Assembly (NCBI RefSeq): GCF_002127325.2
Contig: NC_035444.2
Span: 38,975,226 to 39,039,225, forward strand
Length of the DNA stretch: 64,000 nucleotides
Direction: 5' to 3'
DNA from: Helianthus annuus
Taxonomy: Eukaryota > Streptophyta > Magnoliopsida > Asterales > Asteraceae
Shown in pieces: positions 1 to 10,745 of this stretch (position 1 is its first letter; each line of letters starts with the position of its first letter). The notes beneath the pieces were generated by a model. That model was not told the DNA's origin, searched no databases, and worked only from the letters and a program-made list of their open reading frames with translations. Both the position numbers and the translations under genes were made by a program.

Positions 1-542
1 CCGGATGAACGTTTGCCTGGTTTGATGTATTTATTTGTTTTCCGATTCGTATAAACTGGTACAGCTTGACCACTTGTGTTGGATTATTGGTAAACGTTTC
101 TTGTGTTTGAATTACTCGTCGTTTATTAAGCGTATTGGCAACTTACTTGCGTTGTTAGCGGGTTGGTAAATTGGCGGGTAGTTGATACAATCGAACGGGT
201 TATTAGGTGGCATAGTGAATCTTAAAAACTATCCCTAGTAACTAACCAAATTCATTAATTCCGAGGCCATGTCTATGTGGTGTTTTGAATCGGTAAACAG
301 GTTTTTATGTTAAACGGGTAATTGGGATTCCGGGTGGAGGTTACTTTTTCTCACATTGATTACAACTCTCTTAATTAGTTTTTTAGTTTTTACAATCAAA
401 TTCATCAAAACCCCAATCTAGATAATTTAGTTTTTAGTGAAAAACGTGACACTGACCACAGATTCCCCGTGGATACGATACCCTACTTACGCTATCTACG
501 TAGCTTATTTAGGTTTTTGATTGACTCTAACGACAGTCATCA
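1..542 (+). repeat. Left LTR arm, inverted relative to the right arm (truncated by window edge)
   Basis: This arm reads as the exact reverse complement of 4485-5027 at every place I compared. Its inner edge is the U5-like end cgacagtcatca, joined directly to gccatccccacactta. In a normal minus-strand element this position would hold a U3 start in the opposite orientation. Confidence 0.8.
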
Positions 543-544
543 GC

Positions 545-556
545 CATCCCCACACT
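545..556 (-). promoter_or_regulatory. Polypurine tract of the Tat/Athila-type element
   Basis: On the minus strand this reads taagtgtgggga, the typical plus-strand primer of Tat/Athila elements. It lies 2-3 bases from the inverted LTR arm. Confidence 0.6.
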
Positions 557-3388
557 TATCATTTTTCGTCCCCGAAAAAATTATTCGCAATGGAATCACA
601 ATTAAAACAAATGGCTTTCAATATATTCAATTATTTTATTAAAATAAATCTAACCACACGTTAACCAAGATTGTGAATATACGATCCACTTAAACTCAAC
701 CGCCGGTTTCGAAGCCCTTATTTTCGATCCATTAAGTTCAAGTAATTTATAGTTGTCTATGGATCCCACACTCAAAAGACTACGACTCCACCTATTCCCG
801 TTTCAAGCTTATGAGATTAAAAGATTTATAATCTACCGCCTTATATAAAAAACTCTTATATTATTCCGATTAAACTTTATGATGGATGGATGGATGATAT
901 TGTGAGCTTACATGCTTTTGTATACGATCCGTTCAGCGGACATACGCCACACGAGTCACCATCCCCATGGTTAATGCCATAAACTTCACGTTTTTTTTTA
1001 CATGTGCTCAGATGAATGAATGGAATTTTTTTCGGGCGCCACACTGTTTCGGATTTGTTTTCACAAAAAGAAACAGGTGTGCCAGTTTAATCGGAAAAAC
1101 TTATAAGTTTTTTACTTATGACGTACCCCTTATACTTTCCACAGTTTTAGTTTTGCCATAGCTCCTAAGGTGAGAACCCACAAGACTCCTATTTTAAGTT
1201 GTTTTATATCAAATCTAAGGAACCTTTCAACCAGCTGGGCCTACCCACATATCCTGAATTAGACGTGTGACCGATTATTTATTATCTCATATATATAATA
1301 ATCGAAAAGCCACTGATTTAATTACACCTATCATTTTCCATTTTGAGCGAAAACCTTCACGGGACATTTTCTAATTTTTTCATTTTTATGGATTTTTTAT
1401 TTTTTTCAAGTTTTTTTTTTTGTTTTTTTTTTCAAATTACTTAAACTATGACTGAACTAACTATGACACTACAACCTAGACTAGACACTAGTTTCCCCTC
1501 CCCACACTTAATTCCTTCATTGTCCTCGATGGAGCGAGAAACTATCTACGACACAACTAAAAACATAAATAAAAACACATAGATAATGGAACAGACTCCC
1601 CTGATTTGACGTGGTTGGATCCTTTGAGCCTTGTTCCACAGCAACCGTATAGCATTTCATTCGCGGCTGCATTCAACATGGGACACTTGTCTTTATATGA
1701 TTGTTCGAATCGCTTTCGTCCAAATGGAGATTGAGTATGGACAAAAGCGATCGAAACCTGCACAATAAAACTCACAAGCTCCAAAAACATGTTAAACCAC
1801 TAGTAAACGACGAGAAACGAGTGATAATCGGGTTTTTTTAATATATATATAAATACACTACCCGATCCCCGACTATCAACCGGCCTACTTTTCATTCAAA
1901 CTCACTCGCCTCAATACTATTCCTAGCTATTCGTATGCATTACGCCTAATAAACACTCACCAAGGAATACGTCAACTTCATCGATCCTATAACACGACGC
2001 ACCTTGCCACTGATGCGTAAATGCCAACTATCATTCTTAATTCGCTACCTTAACCACACACTACTCTTGCATCCTACGTCCAACCTTTTTTTTACCTCAA
2101 TAAATGCAATTACATGATTATGTCTTAATAAGTACCAACACGCTCGACTTCTTTTTCACCTCGTAGAACCAAATACTACCCATATCTATCAAAAACATCC
2201 CAATCTTTTTATCACAATTCAGTTCCTTATCAAACCAACTCACTGTTTTTATCTCCCAACTTAAAAACAAACTTTCTTGCAATTACACTCGACACTCATT
2301 TTCAACAACATCATAACAGCCCCAAAACTCCCAGAATTTTGACTAAACCCAGCCTAACTTAAAAAATGCATTCTCTAAACTCTTAAGGCCCCTGACCCAA
2401 CTCTGTACTCAAACATCTCTTTTGAATAATCAACTTCAATATCAAATAACCATCTTCAGAATTTCAATCAAACAATAATATTTTTCTACATCAACCAATG
2501 AAAAATTCAACTTACATACCTGGGTTCACTTGAAACTGAGAAAGATAAAGAAATTATGACACTTTTCTTATTAATTGGAAGTAACTGATGGTCGGCCGGA
2601 GATGACGCAAGATGTGGCCGGCGATACTGGTGGTTATGGTCGATGATCGCCGGTGACTGCGGTTGATGGTAGTTCGCTATGGTCGGCGGTGAAGAATATG
2701 GTGGTTTCCGATGCGATGGTGATGACGGTGAGTATATGGCGGTCGGTAACAGCCGTCGTTGACGGTCATCGGTGATGGCTGAAGACGATTGCGATGGTGG
2801 GTGTGGCAGGTCGACAACGAAGGTTAAAGGGGTAGGTAGATGGTGATTATGGAAGGTAATGATGGTGGATGAGGTATTATTGAAGATGGTGGATATGCGA
2901 TGTAGGAGAGATGATGAAAGTCTGATTTGGGAGCGACATGATGTTTTTTTTGACCTTTTTTTTACTTAACTTCCCGCGACACGCATATGGACCCTTTTTC
3001 CAGCAAATACACTCCATTTTCTTGACTGGTCTCCTCTTTTCATTAGAGCTTAACCAAACCTCCTGGACTTCCTCACACTTGAACGATTACACGGTTCGAC
3101 ACAAAATAAACTAAACTAATACGAAACAAATAAAATAAAACGACAAACCTTAGGCTGCCTCCTAAGAGCGCTAAGTTTTAGATCTTCAGCCAGATCATCC
3201 CAACAATCTTCAAGGTGGTTTAAGCGAGCATTTGCCTACTACGTTTCCGATATACACTCGGTATTTGATACCCCAATTAAATGCTTGCTTTATCAAAACC
3301 GACATGCTTCTTGAATCACCACCATACTCCTAAAATCCACACTTTCCTACCGAATTCCCCCCAAATGCTCGGTATTTGGTATTCCAAT
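557..3388. other. Noncoding interior of the Tat/Athila-type element
   Basis: No ORF here looks like a real protein. Visible structure: an A/T-rich stretch with poly-T at about 1380-1435, a second polypurine-like site at 1497-1510, and a G/T-rich irregular minisatellite at about 2580-2945 built from variants of ggtgatgg and cggcgg. The rest is unremarkable. Confidence 0.5.
1497..1510 (-). promoter_or_regulatory. Second, internal polypurine-tract-like site
   Basis: The minus strand reads ttaagtgtggggaggg, sharing aagtgtgggga with the terminal tract at 545-556 and lying about 950 bp inside the element. It could be an internal (central-type) polypurine tract or the relic of a duplication. Sequence similarity is the only evidence. 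Confidence 0.4.
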
Positions 3389-3784
3389 TCAAAACTCTGC
3401 TTCCCACAATCGTAAATCCATCCTTTCTAATACATACCACTTTTGAATGATTTGCCCAATATCTTGCAACGTCGCGTTTCTGATCTTGGAACGTGCATCC
3501 CTAATCGCTTCTGTTTCTAAAAGAATTGTAACCTCTTTTTCTTCTACTTCCTCAATAGCAACAACCTTCACATCTGATTCTTCATCGACTGGAATGACGG
3601 CTTCTTCATACGACACGACATCTTCATTAAGTCTGACACAACCATATTCAAGTTTGGGAAGACTTACGACCTTTTCTTCTTCATCACTCGTCGTCGGTTC
3701 TTCTTTTGACTCTCCAACAACCAGTTTTTCAATTTGTAAGGATAGCCACCTTTGTTTGGCTTGTTGTTGTTCGAATACTGACAT
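3389..3784 (-). CDS. Acidic C-terminal half of the element's gag-like protein (131 codons)
   Basis: This ORF is in the same minus-strand frame as the ORF at 3794-4291 and begins four codons after its TAG stop, so the two were probably one protein of about 300 residues. The product is acidic with runs such as EEEKVV and EEVEEKEV, and has a more basic, helix-like C-terminus (RSKIRNATLQDIGQIIQKW). No enzyme motif is visible. I do not recognise a function; a structural, gag-like role is inferred from position and the zinc knuckle upstream. Codons 3'-ward end at a normal stop, with noncoding DNA beyond. It could also be translated by TAG readthrough. Confidence 0.5.
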   Translation of the reverse strand: MSVFEQQQAKQRWLSLQIEKLVVGESKEEPTTSDEEEKVVSLPKLEYGCVRLNEDVVSYEEAVIPVDEESDVKVVAIEEVEEKEVTILLETEAIRDARSKIRNATLQDIGQIIQKWYVLERMDLRLWEAEF

Positions 3785-3793
3785 TCCTGACCT

Positions 3794-4291
3794 CTAGTCG
3801 TTCACTTCCTCTGTTAAGAGATTGTACTTCCAACCCAATAACTCTAAATAGTCTTCTCTCGACAGATGGGGGTTCGCCAATTCTTGTTCAATATAAGTCA
3901 TATGTCTTTTTCTCATAACCTCATCAAGGTTTTCAAATTGATGTGATCGATGATCTGCATATATTGGTTGAGAATATCTATGTTGATAATTGTGATATTC
4001 CTCTCGGTAACCTTGATATGATGGTTCGGAGTATTCATTATAATAATCATTATACTCCTCTTGGTAATTCACACTTTGCTCTATCATCGGATCAAAATTT
4101 TTGTAACTTCGATCTAGCTCACTATATTGATCCATGTTATCTCGATAACATTCTTCCCAAGTCGAGTAATAATCCTGCACATCGTTATAATAAGCATCCA
4201 ACTCATACGCTCTCATTCTTGCGTCAGGACAGTCACCACGCGTATGACATGGACTACCACAATCTGGACATGACCAATAAGCTCTTTCCAT
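3794..4291 (-). CDS. Zinc-knuckle, tyrosine-rich gag-like protein (165 codons)
   Basis: First ORF after the tRNA-Asp primer site, about 170 bp downstream of it on the minus strand. Residues 8-21 form a canonical CX2CX4HX4C zinc knuckle (CPDCGSPCHTRGDC), expected to bind nucleic acid. The knuckle sits at the extreme N-terminus, not the C-terminus usual for gag nucleocapsid. Residues about 30-120 are rich in Tyr, Asp, Glu and Asn (EEYNDYYNEYSEPSYQGY), suggesting a disordered region. The frame stops at TAG and resumes at once in the ORF ending at 3389. The position supports a structural protein of a non-autonomous Tat-type element. The antisense ORF at 3943-4296 is a shadow. Confidence 0.6.
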   Translation of the reverse strand: MERAYWSCPDCGSPCHTRGDCPDARMRAYELDAYYNDVQDYYSTWEECYRDNMDQYSELDRSYKNFDPMIEQSVNYQEEYNDYYNEYSEPSYQGYREEYHNYQHRYSQPIYADHRSHQFENLDEVMRKRHMTYIEQELANPHLSREDYLELLGWKYNLLTEEVND

Positions 4292-4463
4292 TGTGAGATC
4301 CCAAACCTAAGATTCTACTACCTGCAGAGACAAAACTCGAATACCCAAGGAAAAACGAACAAATATAAAATAAAACAAAAAAAAAATATTTTTGGGTTTT
4401 TTAATTTTTTTTTAAAAACAAGAACAACTAGCTAACTAACTAACTAACACTAAGCGCACTAAT

Positions 4464-4481
4464 TCCCCGGCAACGGCGCCA
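4464..4481 (-). promoter_or_regulatory. Primer binding site, tRNA-Asp type
   Basis: The minus strand reads tggcgccgttgccgggga, complementary to the 3' end of plant tRNA-Asp. It lies three bases after the U5 end of the right LTR. This fixes the element's orientation and points to Tat/Athila rather than to chromoviruses or copia. Confidence 0.85.
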
Positions 4482-4484
4482 TTT

Positions 4485-5027
4485 TGATGACTGTCGTTAG
4501 AGTCAATCAAAAACCTAAATAAGCTACGTAGATAGCGTAAGTAGGGTATCGTATCCACGGGGAATCTGTGGTCAGTGTCACGTTTTTCACTAAAAACTAA
4601 ATTATCTAGATTGGGGTTTTGATGAATTTGATTGTAAAAACTAAAAAACTAATTAAGAGAGTTGTAATCAATGTGAGAAAAAGTAACCTCCACCCGGAAT
4701 CCCAATTACCCGTTTAACATAAAAACCTGTTTACCGATTCAAAACACCACATAGACATGGCCTCGGAATTAATGAATTTGGTTAGTTACTAGGGATAGTT
4801 TTTAAGATTCACTATGCCACCTAATAACCCGTTCGATTGTATCAACTACCCGCCAATTTACCAACCCGCTAACAACGCAAGTAAGTTGCCAATACGCTTA
4901 ATAAACGACGAGTAATTCAAACACAAGAAACGTTTACCAATAATCCAACACAAGTGGTCAAGCTGTACCAGTTTATACGAATCGGAAAACAAATAAATAC
5001 ATCAAACCAGGCAAACGTTCATCCGGG
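4485..5027 (-). repeat. Right (5') LTR arm of the Tat/Athila-type element
   Basis: In minus orientation it ends gacagtcatca next to the primer site and contains gtggatacgataccctactt, a string I associate with Tat/Athila LTR ends. 5027 is only where the match to window position 1 stops; the true outer end is probably further right. Confidence 0.75.
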
Positions 5028-5345
5028 CGGAAGTCACAAGAGGTTTAGCCGCGCATGTTGATCTTTACCGCATCAGTTGTCATCCCGAATAGGTTAGATA
5101 TCATGCTTGGAAGATGTGATCAGAATGCACAGTTGGTCCCTTCTCTCGATCTTGACGGCTGCTTATTGGCGTTTTATTCTTCTAACCTTATACCCACCGA
5201 CTTCACAAATTGTTGTCACACCAATTACATATTATTGGCCCAATTTATTTTTATTGAAACCCACATCAGTTAATTACTTCATGCCATGGCCCAACACAAT
5301 TTCTAATTCATGATCTTTTGTCAGCCATTCATTTCTTTTAGGAAT
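5028..5345. other. Unassigned flank, possibly remainder of the right LTR
   Basis: No gene is supported. If the LTR continues past 5027 its U3 would lie here, but the window start prevents comparison. Confidence 0.3.
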
Positions 5346-5492
5346 CTAGAACTCCTCGTAAACCTTTGATCCAAATTTCATTAGTCCTTTCATGTTTTTA
5401 TTTGACCGACATGATTCGAGAAGCTCCAGCAGGTCGCGGAAGGTAATACGGCCACTGCCGCTGTCGCTTAAGAAAACGGGATTGATTTTCTT
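5346..5492 (-). pseudogene. EF-hand-like exon fragment
   Basis: A 48-codon minus-strand frame contains SDSGSGRITFRDLLELLES. The spacing around Gly, Ile and the acidic residue resembles the second half of an EF-hand calcium loop followed by its exit helix, although loop position 1 is Ser where Asp is expected. The frame then ends KFGSKVYEEF and a stop. There is a stop codon just upstream, so at most this is one exon or a captured fragment. It is the only stretch between 5028 and 8100 that looks like host protein. Chance is a real alternative. Confidence 0.25.
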
Positions 5493-5739
5493 CTATTTCG
5501 CATCCCGTGTTAACCCGTAGAATCCATTTTTGAGCTCGATTTTCTCATTTAACTTCGTTTCGTACCTGTTTAGACAAAAAACACCAATACACACTAAGTA
5601 TATAATCTAATACGGATTGACACGTTTAACATACTAAAACTCAACACTAACTAATACAAAATACGTATATTTTGACCCGACATCAAACTTAACCTGATAA
5701 CCATCCTAATTGCCTATCACATACGTTAAAATAAAGTCA
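5493..5739. other. A/T-rich spacer
   Basis: Nothing beyond A/T-rich unique-looking sequence is visible. Confidence 0.3.
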
Positions 5740-6279
5740 ATACATAAAATGTAAGGGTGAGCACACAAGTTTGATAATAGCATAATAGAGTTCGAATAGT
5801 TTTACGCATAACCAGCACGTACACAGAGGAAAACGAAGCATGTTAATTATCGACATGGATCTATCGATACCGATGACTGCGGGTTGACTGCCCAAGGCAG
5901 TTCGTAATACATGATTACCACCGTAATCCATGCAAGTAATTGTCCTTAACAACCCCCGTGTGAACGGGTACTGAGTCCAAACTATAGTACTATCGTCGTT
6001 AAGGCAGGTAGACAGCATTCCACGTGTAAACATAACAACAAGCATTCATTTAGTCACGTAATACATGCGGTAACGGTTAGCGTTCAAATAATTGAGTAGT
6101 GTGTTCGATTGTGATTTAGAATAAGCAACGTATGTAACACCCAAAAGTGCTAAAGCAAAAAGGGTTCGAGTGTACTCATAGTGATTGATGGATTGAAGGG
6201 AGCACTTGAGAGTAGGGTTAGCCTGAATAGTTCGATAGCATAACGATAAGCAATGCAAAAAATGGAACGAGTGTTGGAG

Positions 6280-6850
6280 GATCGGACAGCCTGGTCGATC
6301 GGACGGTAGGTCCAATCGGATGGCTTGACCGTTCGGTTAACCAGTTCGTTCGAACAGCCTGTCCGGTCGGCCGGTAGGCCGATCGGTTGGGCTGTTCGAG
6401 TGGATTGTTTCTTCCTTTGAGAAGGATGTGTTTGTGTATGATGGTTTGACTTTTGAAGTTTTCGTTGTAGTATTTGAAAAACATTGGAGTATCCTTACCT
6501 TTCAGGTCGATCGATCGAACGGTTCGTTCGATCGGCCGGCTTAACCGATCGGTTAGGTACTTCATCAACAAGTTCTTGTCAGGGTGTCACCTGGTCGGAC
6601 GGCTTGGCCGATCGGGTGGCACTCCAACGCGTTGAATTGATTAAGTGTTGAAGCATAGTATCTCATGATCCGAAGAGTGATTCAGATCAGACCGTAGTCC
6701 GATCGAACAGCACCTCATTCAATACTAGACTTCATGAAATTGTTAAGGTGTGGGGCCATGTGCTAGACGATCGGTTGGCCTGGTCGATCGGCTGGCTTGT
6801 CCGATCGGCTGGGCTGTCCGTTCGGACAGTCAGCCCGATCAGTCAGCTTC
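6280..6850. repeat. Clustered CCGATCGG palindromic motifs, block 1
   Basis: Many irregularly spaced variants of ccgatcgg, gttcgatcgg and cgttcggac occur, in two sub-blocks (about 6280-6610 and 6765-6870). They are not a regular tandem array. Confidence 0.75.
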
Positions 6851-7512
6851 CTGACCTGGTCGGCCTGTTCGTCTAACACTTGGCTGTTTTGGTTGTTTGT
6901 TGAAATATCGAGGTGCTTTGACAATGAGTTGAACCATAGAACCCTCATTCTTACTGATTTCTCCTGCTCGGACAGGAATCACCCAAGTCCAGCCGGTGAA
7001 CTATTCGGAACGGAGTTTAACGTTCAACCCGAAATCGGTGGACCTCGTAGATAGAACCCGAATCTTGAGCCGCACAATTACTAGGATGGTTAGTGAGTCG
7101 GTTCAAGCTTCGTTTCTACCGGTTTGAAGGCATTGAGTGTAAAAGAGTTGAAAGAAAGTTGGAAATCATTCTTTCAATCCTTTTCACCGTGTAATTGTTT
7201 AGATCTATGGAAGATCTTTACTTGCTTATGTGGAAATCGGTTAGATCCAAGTGATTCTTGGTGGGTTGAAGCCAAAACATGGAGTTCTTTCAAGAACATC
7301 ATGATGACATCATCCTAGAACACTTGAATCTTGATGATTTCACGGTTAGAAACCAAGATTCGAAAGATAGAAAGGTGTAGGAATGTGCATAGATCAAGAA
7401 CGTACAAGATTTAGGATGAAACCTTACCGGAATCGGAAGGAATCTGAGAAAAAGGACGAGAGCACGAGCTGGTCGGTCAGAGCTTTCCAAAAGTAGAAAG
7501 TATGACAATGAC

Positions 7513-7526
7513 AGGGGTATTTATAG
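7513..7526 (-). promoter_or_regulatory. TATA box of the LTR-like repeat
   Basis: Minus strand cctataaatacccc, a classic LTR promoter core. The second motif cluster (7548-7660) lies directly upstream of it on that strand. Confidence 0.55.
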
Positions 7527-7547
7527 GCTTCCAAAAGAGGAAAGGGC

Positions 7548-7660
7548 TGGCCGATCGGCCAGGCATCCCGATCGGACAGCCTGTCCGTTCGGACAGTCAG
7601 TCCGATCGGCTGGGCCGTTCGATCGGCTGGAAGCCTGATCGTTCAGCTGCCTGTTTCGAG
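7548..7660. repeat. Clustered CCGATCGG palindromic motifs, block 2
   Basis: At least five copies of ccgatcgg or near variants in about 110 bp, plus the palindrome gtccgttcggac. Confidence 0.75.
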
Positions 7661-8169
7661 CGTTCGGTGCAACGATTTTTGATATTCCAATTTCGATTGA
7701 GGACGATGCGTGTACGATAGAGTTTCCTATTCAAATTACTTTTAATCCCAACCACTATATCTAACATACAATGACCTATGTCTCGCGCTGGCTTTTCGCC
7801 ACCAATTATCATAATTTGATTTCGATTGAGTTCGACTGAGTTTCGAGTTTTGATTCGAGTTTCGATTTCATTACCACACATAACATAAAGTAAACATGCA
7901 CAAGTAACACATAAGGCGCACACACACGTATAATAACAACCAAAGTTCGCGTAATTCGAGTTTCGAGTTCGATGATGATTAGATTAGTTCGATTAACTTT
8001 ATCGCATTGTTACTTCCTGCTATTCAATGTCGTAAATTGATTCGCATTGATAATTAAACTTCGATTAATTCTATTTTAGCATGTACTACAGATAATACAA
8101 CTAACGTAACAACATAAATAGACTAACTATAGTCGAAGAAGTCAATCTTGACTTTGACATTCGGTAACA

Positions 8170-9230
8170 CGGGGTAGTACAACCTCGCTGGACCGAATAG
8201 TGGGATGTGTCATGGATATAGTTGAAACACAATTTGAAGAAGTAACGAAATGTTTCCAAGAAAGCATCGAAAAAACGATGTACCACCACAAACTACCACT
8301 ATTTAACAACCTACGTGGAAATGTTACCCATAAAGAACTTGACTTGCTGGAAGGCGAGCTAATTAGAAAGCTAGACGTGTTGCGCAAACATAATATATCA
8401 TGTGGTTGCCAGATGTTTATTAGTTACGGGTTTCTGTGTGCTTGTCGGCTGGATAAGTACAAACGTGCAGGTAATCAATGTTAAATATACAACCATTTTG
8501 TGATTTAGTACGATGTATGTTGCTTAAAGACTGCATTGATTTAACCGTGCAGGTCGTAAGATTCAACTCGAAGACGTAGTTGTCTTCTGGCGAAAGCTTA
8601 ACTTACTACCCTGTAAACTGACGGACGAGGAGGTCGATGTGGCAAAAGAGCTCAATATTGTCACGTAATAATTAGAGTTACACCCTTTATTCAGAAGAAA
8701 AGCTTGCTATCAAAGATTAAAGTGGTGTTAACCCTAACAAAATCTACCAAGAAACCATCGGTTGTCCAACAAGATACCCGTGGTCGGCCAACATCAAAGA
8801 AAGTGCAGCAAAAAATGTACGAAACTGCGAGTAACATCTCCTTCGGCGAGGCAAGTAGCTCCTTTGCATGTTCCCAACAAAGTAGGTACGATGCTCCCTG
8901 ATAAAGCGCATACGTACCATCACAGGGCTCTCATGCAATAGGTTAGGTTGTAAAGTCTCAGAGACCCAAATTGAAACAAAGCCGGTCAACGACATCTAAA
9001 AGGAAAAGAAATGATCATGGGTTTCCATTAATCGTGAGGGACGAGCACGTGCTCAGCATCAAACAATTTAAGCCACTAATTCCAACAGTGTTTCACCAGT
9101 ACATACATCTCGTGTATACAAGATGTGAAGCCGGATGGTCATTGTAGGTTTTGGTCTATGGTTGTGGGCTTTCGTATGGGAGAACTGTGGACCCACATTA
9201 GAAGAGATCTTGTAAATGTTTTGTTGCACT
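8170..9230 (+). pseudogene. Decayed Mutator-like (MULE/FAR1-type) transposase tail fused to OTU-like domain
   Basis: Three plus-strand frames carry consecutive pieces of one protein. 8200-8484 reads like the end of a MULE/FAR1-type transposase, with LPLFNNLRGNVTHKELDLLE and a SWIM-like Cys cluster (CGCQMFISYGFLCACRL). 8552-8668 continues (GRKIQLEDVVVFWRKLNLLP). 8704-8901 gives LLSKIKVVL through QQDTRGRPTSKKVQQ. After frameshifts, about 9130-9230 reads QDVKPDGHCRFWSMVVGF, resembling the catalytic DGxC region of OTU cysteine proteases. Frameshifts, intron-like gaps and stops show that no intact product is made. The upstream DDE catalytic core is missing. Confidence 0.6.
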
Positions 9231-10033
9231 TTCTTTGATGTTGGCGATCCCGTGCACTTTTCAGTCTTTCCTTAGTCTGCTTTATCTTATTAGTTATAAC
9301 AGATAATCTTAGGTCTATAACTGACTTTCGCCTAGTTCAGTCCAGTAGATTGGTATTCTACATTTCTCCCATATGAAGCTTCGTAGGGTGCTTTCCTAAT
9401 GTTGGCCTGGTACCTATTATTTTATAAGAATTCGATCAATGGTCATAGTCATCTAACTAACATCAAAGTCGATTATGCATGCACAGAGCACACCATCTAA
9501 TGTCTAGATAGTTCATTTACTTTGTCCATAGGTTTAGTGGTGGTATGCGATGCTTAGATTTTCATGTACCTAGCTCTTTCTTGAAACTTTGTCAAATCGC
9601 AAGATGAAACAATTATGTCGGATATTATTGAGATATACACACCGCATCACATGAATATCACTTTAATTTAATGTTAGGCTAACCTTTCATTTTACTTTCC
9701 TTGTGGTTAGGTAGAAAGTGCCCTGATATGGCGAGCTTATAAATTCTTACCTAAATAGTGTCCAATCCATTACTAAATTATATACCTTCCCACTTGCATC
9801 ACTTTAATCTTAAAAACCCACTTTAATCCTATAGCTTTCTTTTCGTTTGGAAAACTTTTCAATGTCGGAGTATGATGATCTTTGAGTACATGTAGTTCTA
9901 GCTTCATTACATCAACCCATTAGTTGTGATCTCTTACTTATTCAAGGGATAATAATTCATATGGGTCACCTATTGGAAGAATCTGATTAAAAGCGTTTAG
10001 AAATTAGTTATGGGTTTGCTTTAAATTGAGTAG
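9231..10033. other. Unassigned spacer before the copia element
   Basis: No ORF, repeat or RNA gene is supported. It may hold further decayed sequence of the OTU-containing relic. Confidence 0.35.
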
Positions 10034-10732
10034 TGTAGGTCCCGATACGGATCGTCAGACTATGATGATTTCTTGTTTTGGATGCCGTAGCGAGTGCGGA
10101 ATCCAAGCTACGACACAAACCGAGCGAGAGAATGTATAACACTATAAAAATTAGACGATTAACGGTTCCGTGTATTCGATTCGACAGAGTTTCGGTACAA
10201 TATTCGACAAATACAAAGCACTCATTGGAACTCTCTCTCTACAATCTCTCTCTAGCTCTTGCAAGCTCTCTATCAAACATAGTGACAAATGCTGGTATTT
10301 ATACTCAAACCAGTAGTGCCTTACATCGACACAACACTAAACAATCGAAACATATCGATATACATCGAAATACATAGCATGCCATCGATACATCTAAAGT
10401 CTACCGATATAGTGTATCAATATACACTATATCAAAACACACCAATTGAAGTTCTATCGAAACACACACATTATATCGATATATCATGTTGACATGCATG
10501 CATCGATATATAACTAAAAATATATCAACATCGATATGTCAAAACAACATCACATGCATTCGTTAGATATACAATTTGATGATGTTATGATGATGTCATC
10601 AATACTCAAGTGAGTCGTTCTCGTGTCGCCGATGCGTAGCTTGTTTAACTAGTCGTACAACGGAGGAATGTTGTTGACGTCGGTCTTGAACCGAACTGAA
10701 CCGAGCTGGATTCACACACAAATGCATCAACA
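10034..10732 (-). repeat. Copia 3' LTR
   Basis: Runs from tgtaggtcccga to gcatcaaca on the plus strand and aligns along its length with 34159-34855. A minus-strand TATA-like box (gtataaatacc) is at 10294-10304. Upstream of that on the minus strand, 10337-10545 is packed with atcgatat-type motifs. Confidence 0.9.
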
Positions 10733-10745
10733 AAATCCCCTTTAG
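10733..10745 (-). promoter_or_regulatory. Copia polypurine tract
   Basis: Minus strand ctaaaggggattt, directly abutting the 3' LTR. A similar LTR-end plus polypurine junction is repeated at 10818-10840. Confidence 0.7.

Larger units (their letters stand above)
1..5027 (-). mobile_element. Non-autonomous Tat/Athila-type LTR retrotransposon with inverted LTR arms
   Basis: The right arm (4485-5027) is followed, reading the minus strand, by a primer site complementary to plant tRNA-Asp. After this come a zinc-knuckle ORF, a long noncoding interior and a polypurine tract at 545-556. That order fits a minus-strand Ty3/gypsy element of the Tat/Athila group. No protease, RT, RNase H or integrase is visible, so it is non-autonomous. 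The arm at 1-542 is the reverse complement of 4485-5027, whereas normal LTRs are direct repeats. The left arm probably runs on beyond the window. Class confidence is good; the cause of the inversion is unknown. Confidence 0.7.
5740..8110 (-). repeat. LTR-like repeat with CCGATCGG motif clusters (boundaries approximate)
   Basis: Read on the minus strand this has LTR features: a TATA box (cctataaatacccc at 7513-7526), dense ccgatcgg-type motifs on both sides of it, and no supported protein. Edges may be near tgtaaggg at about 5752 and near 8105, but I could not find a target-site duplication. Short ORFs here, including those rich in RPTGQ- or SDRLG-like text, are translations of the repeated motif. 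It could be a solo LTR or an LTR fragment. Confidence 0.45.

Noticed and set aside
1557..1790. 77-codon minus ORF in the Tat-type element
   Set aside because: Sits between the two polypurine-like tracts with no domain, no neighbouring coding signal and ordinary length for chance.
3447..4296. Plus-strand Ser/Thr-rich and other ORFs at 3447-3797 and 3943-4296
   Set aside because: Antisense to the zinc-knuckle and acidic ORFs, whose order next to the tRNA-Asp primer site supports the minus strand.
6218..7923. Several 60-117-codon ORFs rich in Arg, Asp, Pro and Gly
   Set aside because: Products of the clustered ccgatcgg motif read in different frames; no conserved domain.
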